From NCBI GenBank assembly GCA_036376245.1, contig DASVAS010000055.1:53148-117147 (forward strand): 64,000 nt of DNA, in the 5' to 3' direction. Source of the DNA: DATARR01 sp036376245 (GTDB taxonomy: Bacteria; Acidobacteriota; Thermoanaerobaculia; Multivoradales; UBA5704). The position numbers were made by a program, and so were the translations under genes. This document shows positions 8,706 to 17,299 of the stretch, piece after piece. The notes beneath the pieces were generated by a model. It was not told the origin of the DNA. It did no database searches and worked only from the letters and a program-made list of their open reading frames with translations. Position 1 is the first letter of the stretch; every line of letters starts with the position of its first letter.

Positions 8706-9959
8706 TCAGTCGCCTGCGTAGCGCTTCAGCACGATCGACGCGTTGGTGCCCCCGAAGCCGAAGGAGTTGCTCATCGCGTACTCCAGCTCCACGGGGCGGG
8801 CCTTGTGGGGGACGAAATCGAGGTCGCACCCCTCGCCCGGCTCGTCGAGGTTGATGGTGGGCGGCAGGATCTGGTGGTGGACGGCGAGGGCGACGATGCC
8901 CGTCTCAAGACCGCCGGCGGCGCCCAGGAGGTGACCAGTGGACGACTTGGTCGAGGAGACCGCCAGCTTGTAGGCATGGTCGCCGAAGACCTCCTTGACC
9001 GCCCGCACCTCGGAGAGGTCGCCCAGCGGCGTCGAGGTGCCGTGGGCGTTGAGGTAGCCGATCACCTCCGGCGCCAGGCCCGAATCCTTGAGAGCCCTCT
9101 GCATGACCCGCACGGCGCCGTGCCCTTCCGGATGCGGCGCCGAGATGTGGTAGGCGTCCGCGCTCATGCCGTAGCCCACCACCTCGGCGTAGATCGTGGC
9201 CCCCCGCCGCCTGGCGTGCTCCATCTCTTCGAGGATCACGATCCCGGCCCCCTCGCCCATGACGAAGCCGTCGCGCTGCGCGTCCCAGGGGCGCGAGGCC
9301 TTCTCCGGCTCGTCGTTACGGGTGGAGAGCGCGCGCATGGCGCAGAAGCCCGCCACCGCCAGGGGCGTGATGACCGCCTCCGTCCCCCCCGCGATCATGG
9401 CGTCCGCCTCGTCCGTCTGGATGAAGCGGTAGGCGTCGCCGATCGCGTGCAGGCCGGTGGTGCAGGCCGTGGCGGGCGAGGTGTTGGGGCCCTTGGCGCC
9501 GTAGTGGATGGAGACCACGCCGGCCGCCATGTTGACGATCTGGCCAGGGATGAAGAACGGCGACACCCGGCCCGGCCCCTTCTCCAGCAGCGTCTTGTGC
9601 ATCGCCTCGATCAGCGGCAGGCCGCCGATCCCCGAGCCGATCACCACCCCGACCCGGTCGCCGTTGCCCTCGTCGATCTTCAACCCCGAGTCCTCGACGG
9701 CGAAACGGCTGGCCGCGAGGGCGTAGTGGATGAAGGTGTCGCTCTTCTTGACCTCTTTCTTGTCGAGGTAGTCGAGCGGATCGAAGCCGCGGACCTCCCC
9801 GGCGATGCGCGACGGGTAGTCCGTGGTGTCGAAGCGGGTGATCGGACCGATGCCGCTGCGGCTCTCCAGGAGGCCGTTCCAGGTCGCGGCGGTCCCGATC
9901 CCCAACGGCGACACCAGGCCCACCCCGGTGACGGCGACTCGGCGAAGCTGAGTGTTCAA
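8706..9959 (-). CDS. fabF: 3-oxoacyl-ACP synthase II
   Basis: A 417-residue condensing enzyme that extends acyl-ACP with malonyl-ACP in type II fatty acid synthesis. It begins MNTQLRRVAVTGVGLVSPLG. The active-site Cys is in SPATACTTGLHAIGDA, with catalytic histidines in YLNAHGTSTPLGD and KSSTGHLLGAAGG. The glycine-rich C-terminus is NSFGFGGTNASIVL. It is the last gene of the DUF177-rpmF-plsX-fabD-fabG-acpP-fabF run and follows acpP by 31 bp. Confidence 0.96.
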   Translation of the reverse strand: MNTQLRRVAVTGVGLVSPLGIGTAATWNGLLESRSGIGPITRFDTTDYPSRIAGEVRGFDPLDYLDKKEVKKSDTFIHYALAASRFAVEDSGLKIDEGNGDRVGVVIGSGIGGLPLIEAMHKTLLEKGPGRVSPFFIPGQIVNMAAGVVSIHYGAKGPNTSPATACTTGLHAIGDAYRFIQTDEADAMIAGGTEAVITPLAVAGFCAMRALSTRNDEPEKASRPWDAQRDGFVMGEGAGIVILEEMEHARRRGATIYAEVVGYGMSADAYHISAPHPEGHGAVRVMQRALKDSGLAPEVIGYLNAHGTSTPLGDLSEVRAVKEVFGDHAYKLAVSSTKSSTGHLLGAAGGLETGIVALAVHHQILPPTINLDEPGEGCDLDFVPHKARPVELEYAMSNSFGFGGTNASIVLKRYAGD

Positions 9960-9990
9960 GTCGGCTGGCTGTAGGGAAGAGGCGGGGAGC

Positions 9991-10233
9991 CTAGTTCTGG
10001 TCCCCGGCGTTGTTCTGGATGTACTCGACCGCCTCGCGAACGTTGCTGATCTTCTCGGCCTCTTCGTCCGGGATCTCGATGCCGAACTCCTCCTCGAAGG
10101 CCATCACCAGCTCGACGATGTCCAGGGAGTCGGCGCCCAGGTCGTCGGTGAAGCTCGCGTCCAGGGTGACCTCCTCCTCATCGACTCCGAGCTGCTCGAC
10201 GATGATGCTCTTGACCTTATCAGCGACTGCCAT
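9991..10233 (-). CDS. acpP: Acyl carrier protein
   Basis: An 80-residue acidic carrier. The phosphopantetheine attachment serine is in DDLGADSLDIVELVMAFEEE. It holds growing acyl chains for the Fab enzymes encoded around it. The ATG at 10233 is preceded by GGAGGGAA. A good sigma-70-like promoter lies about 60 bp upstream, so acpP-fabF may also be transcribed separately from fabG, which fits the need for abundant carrier protein. Confidence 0.97.
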   Translation of the reverse strand: MAVADKVKSIIVEQLGVDEEEVTLDASFTDDLGADSLDIVELVMAFEEEFGIEIPDEEAEKISNVREAVEYIQNNAGDQN

Positions 10234-10293
10234 CGGCGTTCCCTCCGTATTCTCTTTTTTCGATGGGCCCGGTCTGCCCGCGCACGACGTGCG

Positions 10294-10322
10294 GTTCTAG
10301 CACAGGTCCCCGTTTCTTTCAA
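10294..10322 (-). promoter_or_regulatory. Candidate sigma-70 promoter for acpP
   Basis: Reading the minus strand, TTGAAA (10322-10317) and TAGAAC (10299-10294) are separated by exactly 17 bp, just upstream of acpP in the fabG-acpP gap. The gap is AT-richer than its surroundings. This is a sequence match only. Confidence 0.5.
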
Positions 10323-10330
10323 AGTGCGCT

Positions 10331-11065
10331 CTAGATATACAACCCGCCCGACACGTTCATCGTCTCGCCGGTCACGTACCCTCCCTCCTCGCTGGCCAGG
10401 AAGAGCACCGCCCAGGCGATGTCGTCCACCGTGCCCAGGCGCTTGAGGGCGATGGCCCCGGTCAGCTCTTCCCGCGACGCCTCGGGCAGGGCCTCCGTCA
10501 TCGCGGTCTGGATGTAGCCGGGGGCCACCACGTTGACCGTGATGCTGCGGCTCCCCAGCTCCCGGGCCAGCGACTTGCTGAAGCCGATCAGCCCGGCCTT
10601 GGAGGCGGCGTAGTTGGCCTGCCCCGGGTTGCCCATCATCCCCACCACCGAGGAGATGTTGATGATCCGCCCCCAGCGCTTCTTCATCATCCCTCGCACC
10701 ACCTCCTTGGTGAGCGCGAAGGCGCCGGTCAGGTTGGTCCGCAGGACCCGCTCCCAGTCCTCCAAGGACATGCGCGCCAGCAGGTTGTCCGCCGTCACGC
10801 CGGCGTTGTTGACCAGGATGTCGATCCCCGCGAACTCCTCGGGCAGCCCCTTCAGCCGCTCGCCGAAGGTCTCGGGGCGCGACACGTCCAGAGTCAAGGG
10901 AAGGGCCGCGCCGCCGATCTCCCCGGCCAGGGCCTTCAGCTTCTCCTCGTTGCGCGCCGCGAGCACCACCCGCGCCCCCTGCCTGGCCAGCAGCTTCGCG
11001 ATGGCCTCGCCGATCCCCTGCGAGGCGCCGGTCACCAGCGCCACCTTCCCGTCCAGTCTGAACAT
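10331..11065 (-). CDS. fabG: 3-oxoacyl-ACP reductase
   Basis: A 244-residue NADPH-dependent short-chain dehydrogenase that reduces 3-ketoacyl-ACP. The cofactor loop is TGASQGIGEAIA. NNAGVTADNLLARM is the classic FabG segment, the catalytic residues are in INISSVVGM and NYAASKAGLIGFSKSLA, and the C-terminus GGYVTGETMNVSGGLYI is typical. Its start overlaps the fabD stop by one base (TGATG), indicating coupling. Confidence 0.96.
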   Translation of the reverse strand: MFRLDGKVALVTGASQGIGEAIAKLLARQGARVVLAARNEEKLKALAGEIGGAALPLTLDVSRPETFGERLKGLPEEFAGIDILVNNAGVTADNLLARMSLEDWERVLRTNLTGAFALTKEVVRGMMKKRWGRIINISSVVGMMGNPGQANYAASKAGLIGFSKSLARELGSRSITVNVVAPGYIQTAMTEALPEASREELTGAIALKRLGTVDDIAWAVLFLASEEGGYVTGETMNVSGGLYI

Positions 11066-12030
11066 CAGCCCTCCTCCCGCAGCAACTGCTGGAGTTGATC
11101 GGGATCCGCGATCCCCGCCGAGCGGGCGGCCTTCACGATCCGCCGGTTCATCCCCGCCAGCACGTTCCCCGGCCCGACCTCGACGAACGCCTCCACGCCC
11201 AGCTCCTCTTCCATGAACAGCACCGACTCGACCCAGCGCACCGGGCCGTCGATCTGCCGCGCCAGCGCGTCCCGCGCCGCCGCCCCCGTGGCCACCGGCG
11301 CGGCGTCCACGTTGGCCACCACCGGCACCCGCGGGTCCCGGAACTCCGTGGCCTCCAGGAGCGGCGTCAGCCCCTCCCGGGCGGGCCGCATGAGGGGCGA
11401 GTGGAAGGGGGCGGAGACGGCCAGAATCGTCACCTTGCGCGCGCCGCGCTCCTTGGCCAGGGCGGCCGCCCGGTCGACGGCGTCCTTGTGGCCGGCGATC
11501 ACCGTCTGGCCCGGGCCATTGAGATTGGCCACGGCGCAGACCTCTCCCTGCGAGGCGTCCGCGGCCACGGCTGTCACAGCGTCGGCGTCCATGCCCAGGA
11601 TGGCCGCCATGGCGCCCACGCCCACGGGCACGGCCTCCTGCATCAGCTCGCCGCGCCGCCGCACCAGACGCAGGGCGTCGGCGAAGGAGAGGGAGCCGGC
11701 CGCCACCAGCGCCGAATACTCACCCAGGCTGTGCCCGGCCACGGCCACGGGCCGCAGCTCCGGCGCCAGGATCTCCAGGGCGCGGAGCATCGCCACGGAG
11801 ACGGTCAGCAGGGCCGGCTGCGTGTTGGCGGTCAGCCCCAGCTCCTCCTCCGGTCCCTCCCAGCAGAGGCGGGAGAGGGGGAATCCCAGGACCTCGTCGG
11901 CTTCCTCGAACGTCCGCCGGGCCTCTTCGCTGGCGTCGGCCCAGACGCGGCCCATCCCGACCTTCTGCGACCCTTGCCCGGGGAAGACGTACGCAATCTT
12001 CTTCATAGCAAGCTTCGTAGCGAGACTCAT
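11065..12030 (-). CDS. fabD: Malonyl CoA-acyl carrier protein transacylase
   Basis: This protein moves malonyl from CoA to ACP. It contains YVFPGQGSQKVGMG, the nucleophile Ser in GHSLGEYSAL and the histidine region SAPFHSPLM. As given it has 321 residues, beginning MSLATKLAMKKIAYVF; a second ATG at 12006 would give a more typical N-terminus (MKKIAYVF). The longer start is kept because it overlaps the plsX stop by 4 bp in the ATGA arrangement used elsewhere in this operon. Confidence 0.95.
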   Translation of the reverse strand: MSLATKLAMKKIAYVFPGQGSQKVGMGRVWADASEEARRTFEEADEVLGFPLSRLCWEGPEEELGLTANTQPALLTVSVAMLRALEILAPELRPVAVAGHSLGEYSALVAAGSLSFADALRLVRRRGELMQEAVPVGVGAMAAILGMDADAVTAVAADASQGEVCAVANLNGPGQTVIAGHKDAVDRAAALAKERGARKVTILAVSAPFHSPLMRPAREGLTPLLEATEFRDPRVPVVANVDAAPVATGAAARDALARQIDGPVRWVESVLFMEEELGVEAFVEVGPGNVLAGMNRRIVKAARSAGIADPDQLQQLLREEG

Positions 12031-13070
12031 CCGGCTCCAGCCTCCTGCCGGCCGTTCAGGAGGCGTTCCTCCTGGATGCGCAGCTCGGCGATCTTGTCGC
12101 GGATCTTGCGGTCCAGCCGCGCCCCGGAGAACTCCATGGCGCGGCGGACGGCGTTCTGGATGGCGTGGGCGTTCGACCGCCCGTGACCGATCAGGCAGCC
12201 GCCGTTGAGCCCCAGCAGCGGCGCCCCGCCGTACTCCCGGTAATCGGTCATCCGCCGGAAACGCTCGAACACCGGCCGGGCGAACAGGTAGCCCACCTTG
12301 CCCCGGCCGCTGTGCTCGATCTCCTCCCGCATCTTGCGGATCATGAACTCCGCCAGCGACTCGGCGCTCTTGAGCACCACATTGCCCACGAACCCGTCGC
12401 AGACGATGACGTCCAGCTCGCCGTTGAACAGGTCCCGCCCCTCGACGTTGCCGGCGAAGTTGAGCCCGGTGGTCTTGAGCAGCTTCAGCGCCTCGCGCGT
12501 CACTTCCGAGCCCTTGCTCTCCTCCTCGCCGATGGACATCAGGCCGATCCGCGGCGCGGGCGTGCCGATCACCTCCTGGGCGTAGAAGTGGCCCATGACG
12601 GCGAAGTCGCGCAGGTGGACCGGCTTGCTGTCCACGTTGGCGCCCACGTCCAGGAGCACGGTATGCCCCTTGGGATTGGGCAGCACGGCGGCGAGCGCCG
12701 GCCGGTCCACACCCGGGACGGTGCCGATGACCATCTTCCCCACCGCCATCGCCGCCCCGGTGTTGCCGGCGGTGACCATGGCCTGGGCCCGCCCCTCCTG
12801 CACCAGCTCAGCGCAGAGGCGCAGGGACGAGCGCCGCTTGCGGCGGATCGGCGTGATCGCCGGCTCGTCCATGCCCACCACCTCCTCGGCGTGGACGACC
12901 TCGATCCGCCCGCCGCCGTCGCCGCCCAGCCGGCGCAGCTCCGGCTCGACGCGGGCGCGGTCGCCCACCAGCAGGATCGAGCAGCCGTCCTCCGTGGCGG
13001 CGCGGAACGCCCCCTCCACCGCGCTCTGCGGCGCGAAGTCTCCCCCCATGGCGTCGATAGCGATCGGCAT
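12027..13070 (-). CDS. plsX: Phosphate acyltransferase
   Basis: A 347-residue enzyme making acyl-phosphate from acyl-ACP for phospholipid synthesis. The start is MPIAIDAMGGDFAP, followed by TAGNTGAAMAVGKM, VLLDVGANVD and CDGFVGNV, all diagnostic of PlsX. In many bacteria plsX is followed by fabH and then fabD; here fabD follows directly and no fabH is present in the window. A hairpin lies in the gap to rpmF. Confidence 0.96.
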   Translation of the reverse strand: MPIAIDAMGGDFAPQSAVEGAFRAATEDGCSILLVGDRARVEPELRRLGGDGGGRIEVVHAEEVVGMDEPAITPIRRKRRSSLRLCAELVQEGRAQAMVTAGNTGAAMAVGKMVIGTVPGVDRPALAAVLPNPKGHTVLLDVGANVDSKPVHLRDFAVMGHFYAQEVIGTPAPRIGLMSIGEEESKGSEVTREALKLLKTTGLNFAGNVEGRDLFNGELDVIVCDGFVGNVVLKSAESLAEFMIRKMREEIEHSGRGKVGYLFARPVFERFRRMTDYREYGGAPLLGLNGGCLIGHGRSNAHAIQNAVRRAMEFSGARLDRKIRDKIAELRIQEERLLNGRQEAGAG

Positions 13071-13084
13071 TTTCAGGAAGAGCT

Positions 13085-13106
13085 CCCCTCTCCTTCAGGA
13101 GAGGGG
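13085..13106. repeat. CCCCTCTCC-type hairpin between rpmF and plsX
   Basis: CCCCTCTCCT and AGGAGAGGGG are perfect complements around a TC loop, followed by TCGGGGGTGAGG, the same tail as the copy at 4674. Inside an otherwise same-strand operon it might attenuate or process the rpmF-plsX message. Confidence 0.7.
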
Positions 13107-13156
13107 TCGGGGGTGAGGTCGCGGGCCAGGGAGGCTCCGGCGCGGGACCAGATTGT

Positions 13157-13342
13157 CTAGACGGTCTCTTTGCCCTCGATCACCTGCCGGCCGCGGTACT
13201 GGCCGCAATTCGGGCACGCGCGGTGCGGCAGCTTGACCTCACCGCAGTTCGGGCAGGTCGAGGTGGCGGGACGCGCCAGCGCGTCGTGCGCCCGGCGCTT
13301 GTCGCGGCGGGCCTTGGAATGGCGTCGTTTCGGATTGGGCAT
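13157..13342 (-). CDS. rpmF: 50S ribosomal protein L32
   Basis: A 61-residue basic protein starting MPNPKRRHSKARRDKRRAHD, the typical L32 N-terminus, followed by a zinc ribbon CPNCGEVKLPHRACPNCG. It is an assembly component of the large subunit. The DUF177-rpmF-plsX order is the widely conserved arrangement linking ribosome and lipid synthesis genes. Confidence 0.97.
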   Translation of the reverse strand: MPNPKRRHSKARRDKRRAHDALARPATSTCPNCGEVKLPHRACPNCGQYRGRQVIEGKETV

Positions 13343-13383
13343 TGTCGTCGAGCCTCTTCAAGAATCTATGGTTCTTCCGTCCG

Positions 13384-13914
13384 TCATTTCTCTTCGAGCC
13401 GGCTCTTCAGCGCGGCCAGACCCGCCCAGCGGGGGTCCGTCCGCGCCTCCTCGCACGAGCACTCGCCAGCGTTCCGGTCGGCTCCGCACGTCGGGCAGAG
13501 CCCTTTGCAATCCTCGCCGCAGAGCGGCTTCATGGACACGTTGAGCTGCAACTGCTCCATCAGGATGGGATCCGTCTCGAGGACCTCGTCGTCCACGTAC
13601 AGGATACCCATGTCCTGCTCGTGCAGCCCGTGCTCGCCGCCCTCTTCGGGGTGGCGCTCCACCAGGATCATCAGCTCGACGTCCGCCTGCACGGGCTCGA
13701 CGATCGGCTTCAGACACCGGATGCAGCCCAGGGTCTGCTCGTAGGAGAGCCGCGCCCGCAGGTAGTATCCCGGATCCGCGTACACCACCTGGCCTCGCCA
13801 CCTGACGGGGCTGAGGTCCAGAAGCTCGGGGCGGTTCAGGGACGCCGCGGGGATGCTCTGTGTCTCGTCCCAGTTGAAAGGCTCTTCGCGAACCTGATCG
13901 AGCCAAATCTTCAT
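13384..13914 (-). CDS. DUF177 (YceD-like) protein
   Basis: A 176-residue protein of the YceD/DUF177 family, usually encoded directly before rpmF and linked in some bacteria to 23S rRNA accumulation. The family pattern is visible: CIRCLKPIVEPV in the middle, a C-terminal CGEDCKGLCPTCG Cys cluster, and the ending DPRWAGLAALKSRL. ATG at 13914 is chosen; a longer frame extends antisense without support. Confidence 0.92.
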   Translation of the reverse strand: MKIWLDQVREEPFNWDETQSIPAASLNRPELLDLSPVRWRGQVVYADPGYYLRARLSYEQTLGCIRCLKPIVEPVQADVELMILVERHPEEGGEHGLHEQDMGILYVDDEVLETDPILMEQLQLNVSMKPLCGEDCKGLCPTCGADRNAGECSCEEARTDPRWAGLAALKSRLEEK

Positions 13915-13970
13915 GACACACGACCTCCAACCGGGGCAAACGCGAAGGCTAAGGGATTTACTCCCCTCTG

Positions 13971-15245
13971 TCAATCGCAGCCGCGCAGGCGCAGGCGGAA
14001 GGCGGAAGGCGAGCGGGAGGCCGCCAGCGAGACCCGGTCGCATGGCGCCAGGGGCATCAGCAGCGTCTCCCAGTCGCGCCAGCGCTCGATCTGGCGGCGC
14101 TCCACCAGCGGCACTTTCTCAAACCCCTTGCGGAGCTGCCGGACCAGCTTCAGAGCCGGCAGCGGACGGGCCCACAACCCCAGGATCAGTTGGCCGTCGC
14201 CGCCGGGCGGGGCGAGCGCGGTGACCTGCGGCGCCAGGGCCTCCGCCCGCTCCAGGCTCACGTCGTCCAGGGCGAGGATCTCCCAGCCGTCCGCGCTCCC
14301 CTGCGGCAGGCGCTCCGAGAGGATGGCCGCCAGGCCGCGCGCCGGAAGGCCCCAGCGCCTGGACCCCGGCGCGTTGTACACCGCCGCACCGGGCATCTGG
14401 CCCAGGGGGCCGAGGTTCAGCCCGCCGTGGGTCTCGAACAGCACCATGGCGGTGGGCGGCAACGGCCGGGGGGAGTCCGCCGGCCAGGTCCGTCCCGCCA
14501 CGGCCAGCAGCACGGGCGCCTCCTCGCCCTCGGCGACGGGCGGCGCGGAAGGCTCCTCGCCTCCCAGGAGCGCGGCCTCCAGGTCGCCCCCCTGCCGTTG
14601 CAGCACGTAGTCGCCGGCCGGGAAGTCCGAGGCGTCCCGCTCCAGGTGGAAGATGCCGAGGTTCTGGGGGAAGGGCGCCGCCGGTCCGCCGGCCGCCGGC
14701 GCGTCCAGGTTCGGCCCCTGGCCGCTCCAGACGATCCAGAAGTCGTCCCGCCAGGCCACGTTCAGCACCTGCTCCTCCACCTCGCTGCGCCGGCCGCGGG
14801 TCTCCCGCACCTGCCCGCCGGCGAGCCAGGGGTTGTCCGCGACGCGGCCGGCCAGCCGGGCCACCATGGCGAGGCCGGGATAGATCCGGGCCACCGCGAA
14901 GAACCTGCGGCCGTCCAGGTCCGAGCAGACCGCGATCTCGTGCGACGGCGGCACGGCGAACGGCCCGAAGGACGGCAGCCGCGGCGGCGGCACTCCGGCC
15001 ACCCGCGCCGCGGCCGCGATCCAGTCCGCGCCGTTGGAGATCGATCCCGAGAGCTTCCCCAGGTTCTGGTGCGGATAAGGCACCCAAAGGCAGGCCCCGT
15101 ACTCCCCCGACGCCAGCAGCCGCGCCGGCAGCCCCCCCGGCTCCGGAGCCCCCGCCCGCTCCCGCGGCCCGTACCAATAGAGGTAGTGCCCCACGACCGC
15201 CCCGAGGATGACCAGGAGGATGACGATGCGAAGTAGCTTCTTCAC
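13971..15245 (-). CDS. Hypothetical membrane-anchored protein
   Basis: A 424-residue protein I do not recognise. One N-terminal membrane segment (LLRIVILLVILGAVVGHYLYWY) is followed by a long soluble, Pro/Gly/Ala-rich region presumably outside the cytoplasm, including EIAVCSDLDGRRFFAVARI and LGIFHLERDASDFPAGDYVLQ. No catalytic motif is evident. It lies between the DUF177 gene and a glycosyltransferase, all on the minus strand, but the gaps do not prove one operon. Confidence 0.7.
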   Translation of the reverse strand: MKKLLRIVILLVILGAVVGHYLYWYGPRERAGAPEPGGLPARLLASGEYGACLWVPYPHQNLGKLSGSISNGADWIAAAARVAGVPPPRLPSFGPFAVPPSHEIAVCSDLDGRRFFAVARIYPGLAMVARLAGRVADNPWLAGGQVRETRGRRSEVEEQVLNVAWRDDFWIVWSGQGPNLDAPAAGGPAAPFPQNLGIFHLERDASDFPAGDYVLQRQGGDLEAALLGGEEPSAPPVAEGEEAPVLLAVAGRTWPADSPRPLPPTAMVLFETHGGLNLGPLGQMPGAAVYNAPGSRRWGLPARGLAAILSERLPQGSADGWEILALDDVSLERAEALAPQVTALAPPGGDGQLILGLWARPLPALKLVRQLRKGFEKVPLVERRQIERWRDWETLLMPLAPCDRVSLAASRSPSAFRLRLRGCD

Positions 15246-15316
15246 GCGCCGGGGAAACTACCACGACTGCGCCCGCAGCCCCTACCCTGGAGCCTCACCA
15301 CCCCGCGGAAAGAAGA

Positions 15317-15421
15317 ACACGGACGGTCACGGAGAGCACGGACGAACACGGCAAGAGCTTCAGGGACGAAAAATATCCCTGTCCGTCCTTGCTCGTCCGT
15401 GTTGGCTGTGGCCGTCCGTGG
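15317..15421. repeat. GGAC-rich long intergenic hairpin (copy 1)
   Basis: One arm contains CACGGACGG and AGCACGGACGA, and the other TCGTCCGTGTT and CCGTCCGTG, around a central CAGGGACG...CCCTGTCCG. Each arm is built from repeats of a short GGACG unit. It overlaps the 3' end of the glycosyltransferase gene and encodes its last residues and stop. Related elements are at 31801, 36254 and 16895. Confidence 0.65.
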
Positions 15422-16784
15422 CTGTTGAAGTCAGCCCCACCTCCACCACCGCCTCCGCCACCACCCGCATCAAATCCTCGTCCCCCTCCTCCACCCCGAG
15501 ATCCAGCATGTCCGCGCTCACCTCGCGGATCAGATCGCTCAGCATGTCCTCCTCCGGATAGGGAACCAGGGGAGGCACGGCCCGGAACGGTTGGGCGTCC
15601 GTCTCGACCGTCGCGCGCAGGAAGTCGGCGTAGCCCTTCGCGGAGCCGGCCAGGCTGTGGTGGACCGCCATGTGCCGGCGGGCGTTCTCCCCCATCCGCC
15701 GCCGCAGCGCCTCGTCCCCCGCCAGGATGCGCAGGTAGGCCAGCAGCAGGTCCTCCTCGGTGTCGTCGAGGTCCACCTTGGCGCAGCAGTCGTCCGGGAT
15801 CTCCGCGAAGGCGCCGGTGTTGTTCACGATCAGCGGCTTGCCCATGCCCAGCAGGCGGATCACCGTGCCCGAAGTCTCGCCGGCCGTGGGATGGCGGAGG
15901 TTCACGGCCACGTCGCACGCGTACATGTAAAGGAGGAAGCGGTCCAGCTCCAGCCGGCCGGTCACCGTCACCCCTCCCCGCAGGTCGGGCGTGAACACGC
16001 TGGCGAAGTCGTAGTGCGGCGAGACCTCGCCCACGATCAGCAGCCGGGCCTCGGGGACCTCCCGCCGGAGCCGGGCGAAGGCCCGCAGCAGCACCCCGGG
16101 ACGCTTGGGCGGCGTCACGAAGCCGAACGTCGCCACCACGAATTCCCCCGGCGCGATCCCCACCGCCGCACGCGCCTCCGCGACCGACACCTCGGGCAGC
16201 CCCTCCAGGCTCACGTGGTGCGGAACAGTGTGGACGCGCGCCAGCGGCCGGGAGGCCAGCACCCGGTCCCCCGTGCAGCGGTTGTGGACGATCACACCCC
16301 GGCTGGCGTCCACCGCCCGCTCGAACAGGGGATAGCTCCAGGCGTCGGGCGGCACTCCCGTCTCCAGGCACCGCCGGGCCACGGCCTCGCCCGTGCGGCC
16401 GTACGCATAGCGCATCTCCCAGAGAAAGCCTTGGGGATTGCCGGCATACAGGGTGGTCTCCCGCACCAGGTGATGGATCATGTACTCGTGGAGCACCAGG
16501 ACCCCCGGATGCTCCAGGAGCGTCCGGTAGATCTCCGCGTGATAGTCGCCGTTGTTGCCGAGCTGATAGAGGACCGTGTCGAACCGCCCGCGCTCCAGCA
16601 ATCCCGGCAGCGCCCGCCGTCCATGGACCGGGAACCGCCGCGCCAGCCCCTCCTCCGGCCGCACTCCTTCATCCACGATCAGCTCGATCTCGCAATGCTC
16701 CGCCAGATGCGGCAGCAGCTCCGCGCTGTAGTCGGCGATGCCCGACTTCTGAGGCGGGAGGGGGCTGTAGAAGGCGACGCGCAT
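15360..16784 (-). CDS. Glycosyltransferase family 4 protein
   Basis: A 474-residue GT-B fold sugar transferase. N-terminal MRVAFYSPLPPQKSGIADYS is typical of GT4 enzymes. VATFGFVTPPKRPGVLLRAF and RLLIVGEVSPHYDF mark the nucleotide-sugar domain, and HPTAGETSGTVIRLLGMGKP replaces the usual E-x7-E region. The start is the ATG at 16784; the upstream frame through the palindrome is rejected. The last ~22 residues (TATDGHSQHGRARTDRD...) are encoded by a repeat hairpin and look like an accidental extension. The acceptor is unknown. Confidence 0.85.
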   Translation of the reverse strand: MRVAFYSPLPPQKSGIADYSAELLPHLAEHCEIELIVDEGVRPEEGLARRFPVHGRRALPGLLERGRFDTVLYQLGNNGDYHAEIYRTLLEHPGVLVLHEYMIHHLVRETTLYAGNPQGFLWEMRYAYGRTGEAVARRCLETGVPPDAWSYPLFERAVDASRGVIVHNRCTGDRVLASRPLARVHTVPHHVSLEGLPEVSVAEARAAVGIAPGEFVVATFGFVTPPKRPGVLLRAFARLRREVPEARLLIVGEVSPHYDFASVFTPDLRGGVTVTGRLELDRFLLYMYACDVAVNLRHPTAGETSGTVIRLLGMGKPLIVNNTGAFAEIPDDCCAKVDLDDTEEDLLLAYLRILAGDEALRRRMGENARRHMAVHHSLAGSAKGYADFLRATVETDAQPFRAVPPLVPYPEEDMLSDLIREVSADMLDLGVEEGDEDLMRVVAEAVVEVGLTSTATDGHSQHGRARTDRDIFRP

Positions 16785-16804
16785 GGGAGGGGAGTCTAAC
16801 CCTG

Positions 16805-16860
16805 TTTGTCCTTCCAGAAAGGATGAATCGGCCCGGATTCGTCCTTCCAGGAAGGACAAA
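16805..16860. repeat. Palindromic intergenic element
   Basis: Outer arms TTTGTCCTTCC (16805-16815) and GGAAGGACAAA (16850-16860) enclose an inner hairpin GAATC/GATTC around GGCCCG. It is followed at about 16891-16921 by a single arm of the GTCCTTT family (TTATGTCC, TGCGTCC, TTATGTC), related to the hairpin at 31801. Confidence 0.6.
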
Positions 16861-16935
16861 TCAAGCCCTCGCGTTCTGCTCTGGCGCCTTTTATGTCCCT
16901 TTGCGTCCTTTATGTCTTTTCATTAGAGTACCCCC

Positions 16936-17289
16936 ATGGTCGCCAACCTGGACACCAAGGCAAACCGCCGCAAGCTGCGAGAGTTGGCCGGCATGGCATA
17001 CACGCGCGAGCTTGGGCGGGAGCTCTCGAAGGTCGAGGACGACTTTGCCCGCTGGCGGCGCGGCGAGATCGACCCCTTCGAGCTCAGCGACCGCATCCAT
17101 CGCTTCCACGACGGGCCTTCTCGCGACCTCTACGTCCGATACCACCGTGTCCCCCCGGCTCAGATGGTGTCTTACGCCGTGGCCAATGAGATCCTCCAGA
17201 GAGAGGAGATCTCCTCCGACCTTCTGGAAGCGCTCGAATCGTTGATCGACTTCTTCGAGATGCAGCGCTCCCGAAGCAAAGGCGAGTGA
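16936..17289 (+). CDS. Small helical hypothetical protein
   Basis: A 117-residue charged, mainly helical protein beginning MVANLDTKANRRKLRELAG. It contains YTRELGRELSKVEDDFARWRRGEI and FELSDRIHRFHDGPSRDLYVRY. No catalytic motif is recognised. Its position among toxin-antitoxin-like genes suggests an accessory protein, but this is only context. Confidence 0.6.
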   Translation: MVANLDTKANRRKLRELAGMAYTRELGRELSKVEDDFARWRRGEIDPFELSDRIHRFHDGPSRDLYVRYHRVPPAQMVSYAVANEILQREEISSDLLEALESLIDFFEMQRSRSKGE

Positions 17290-17299
17290 AGAGGCCCTT

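Noticed and set aside
5179..8829. A 1216-residue minus-strand open frame
   Set aside because: It is the shadow of the DPPIV-like peptidase and DUF4097 genes in a GC-rich genome, with Arg/Gly/Ala-rich nonsense composition.
15400..15994. Poly-proline ORF on the plus strand (15389-15994)
   Set aside because: Antisense of the glycosyltransferase C-terminus (Glu/Val-rich codons read backwards); no start signal.
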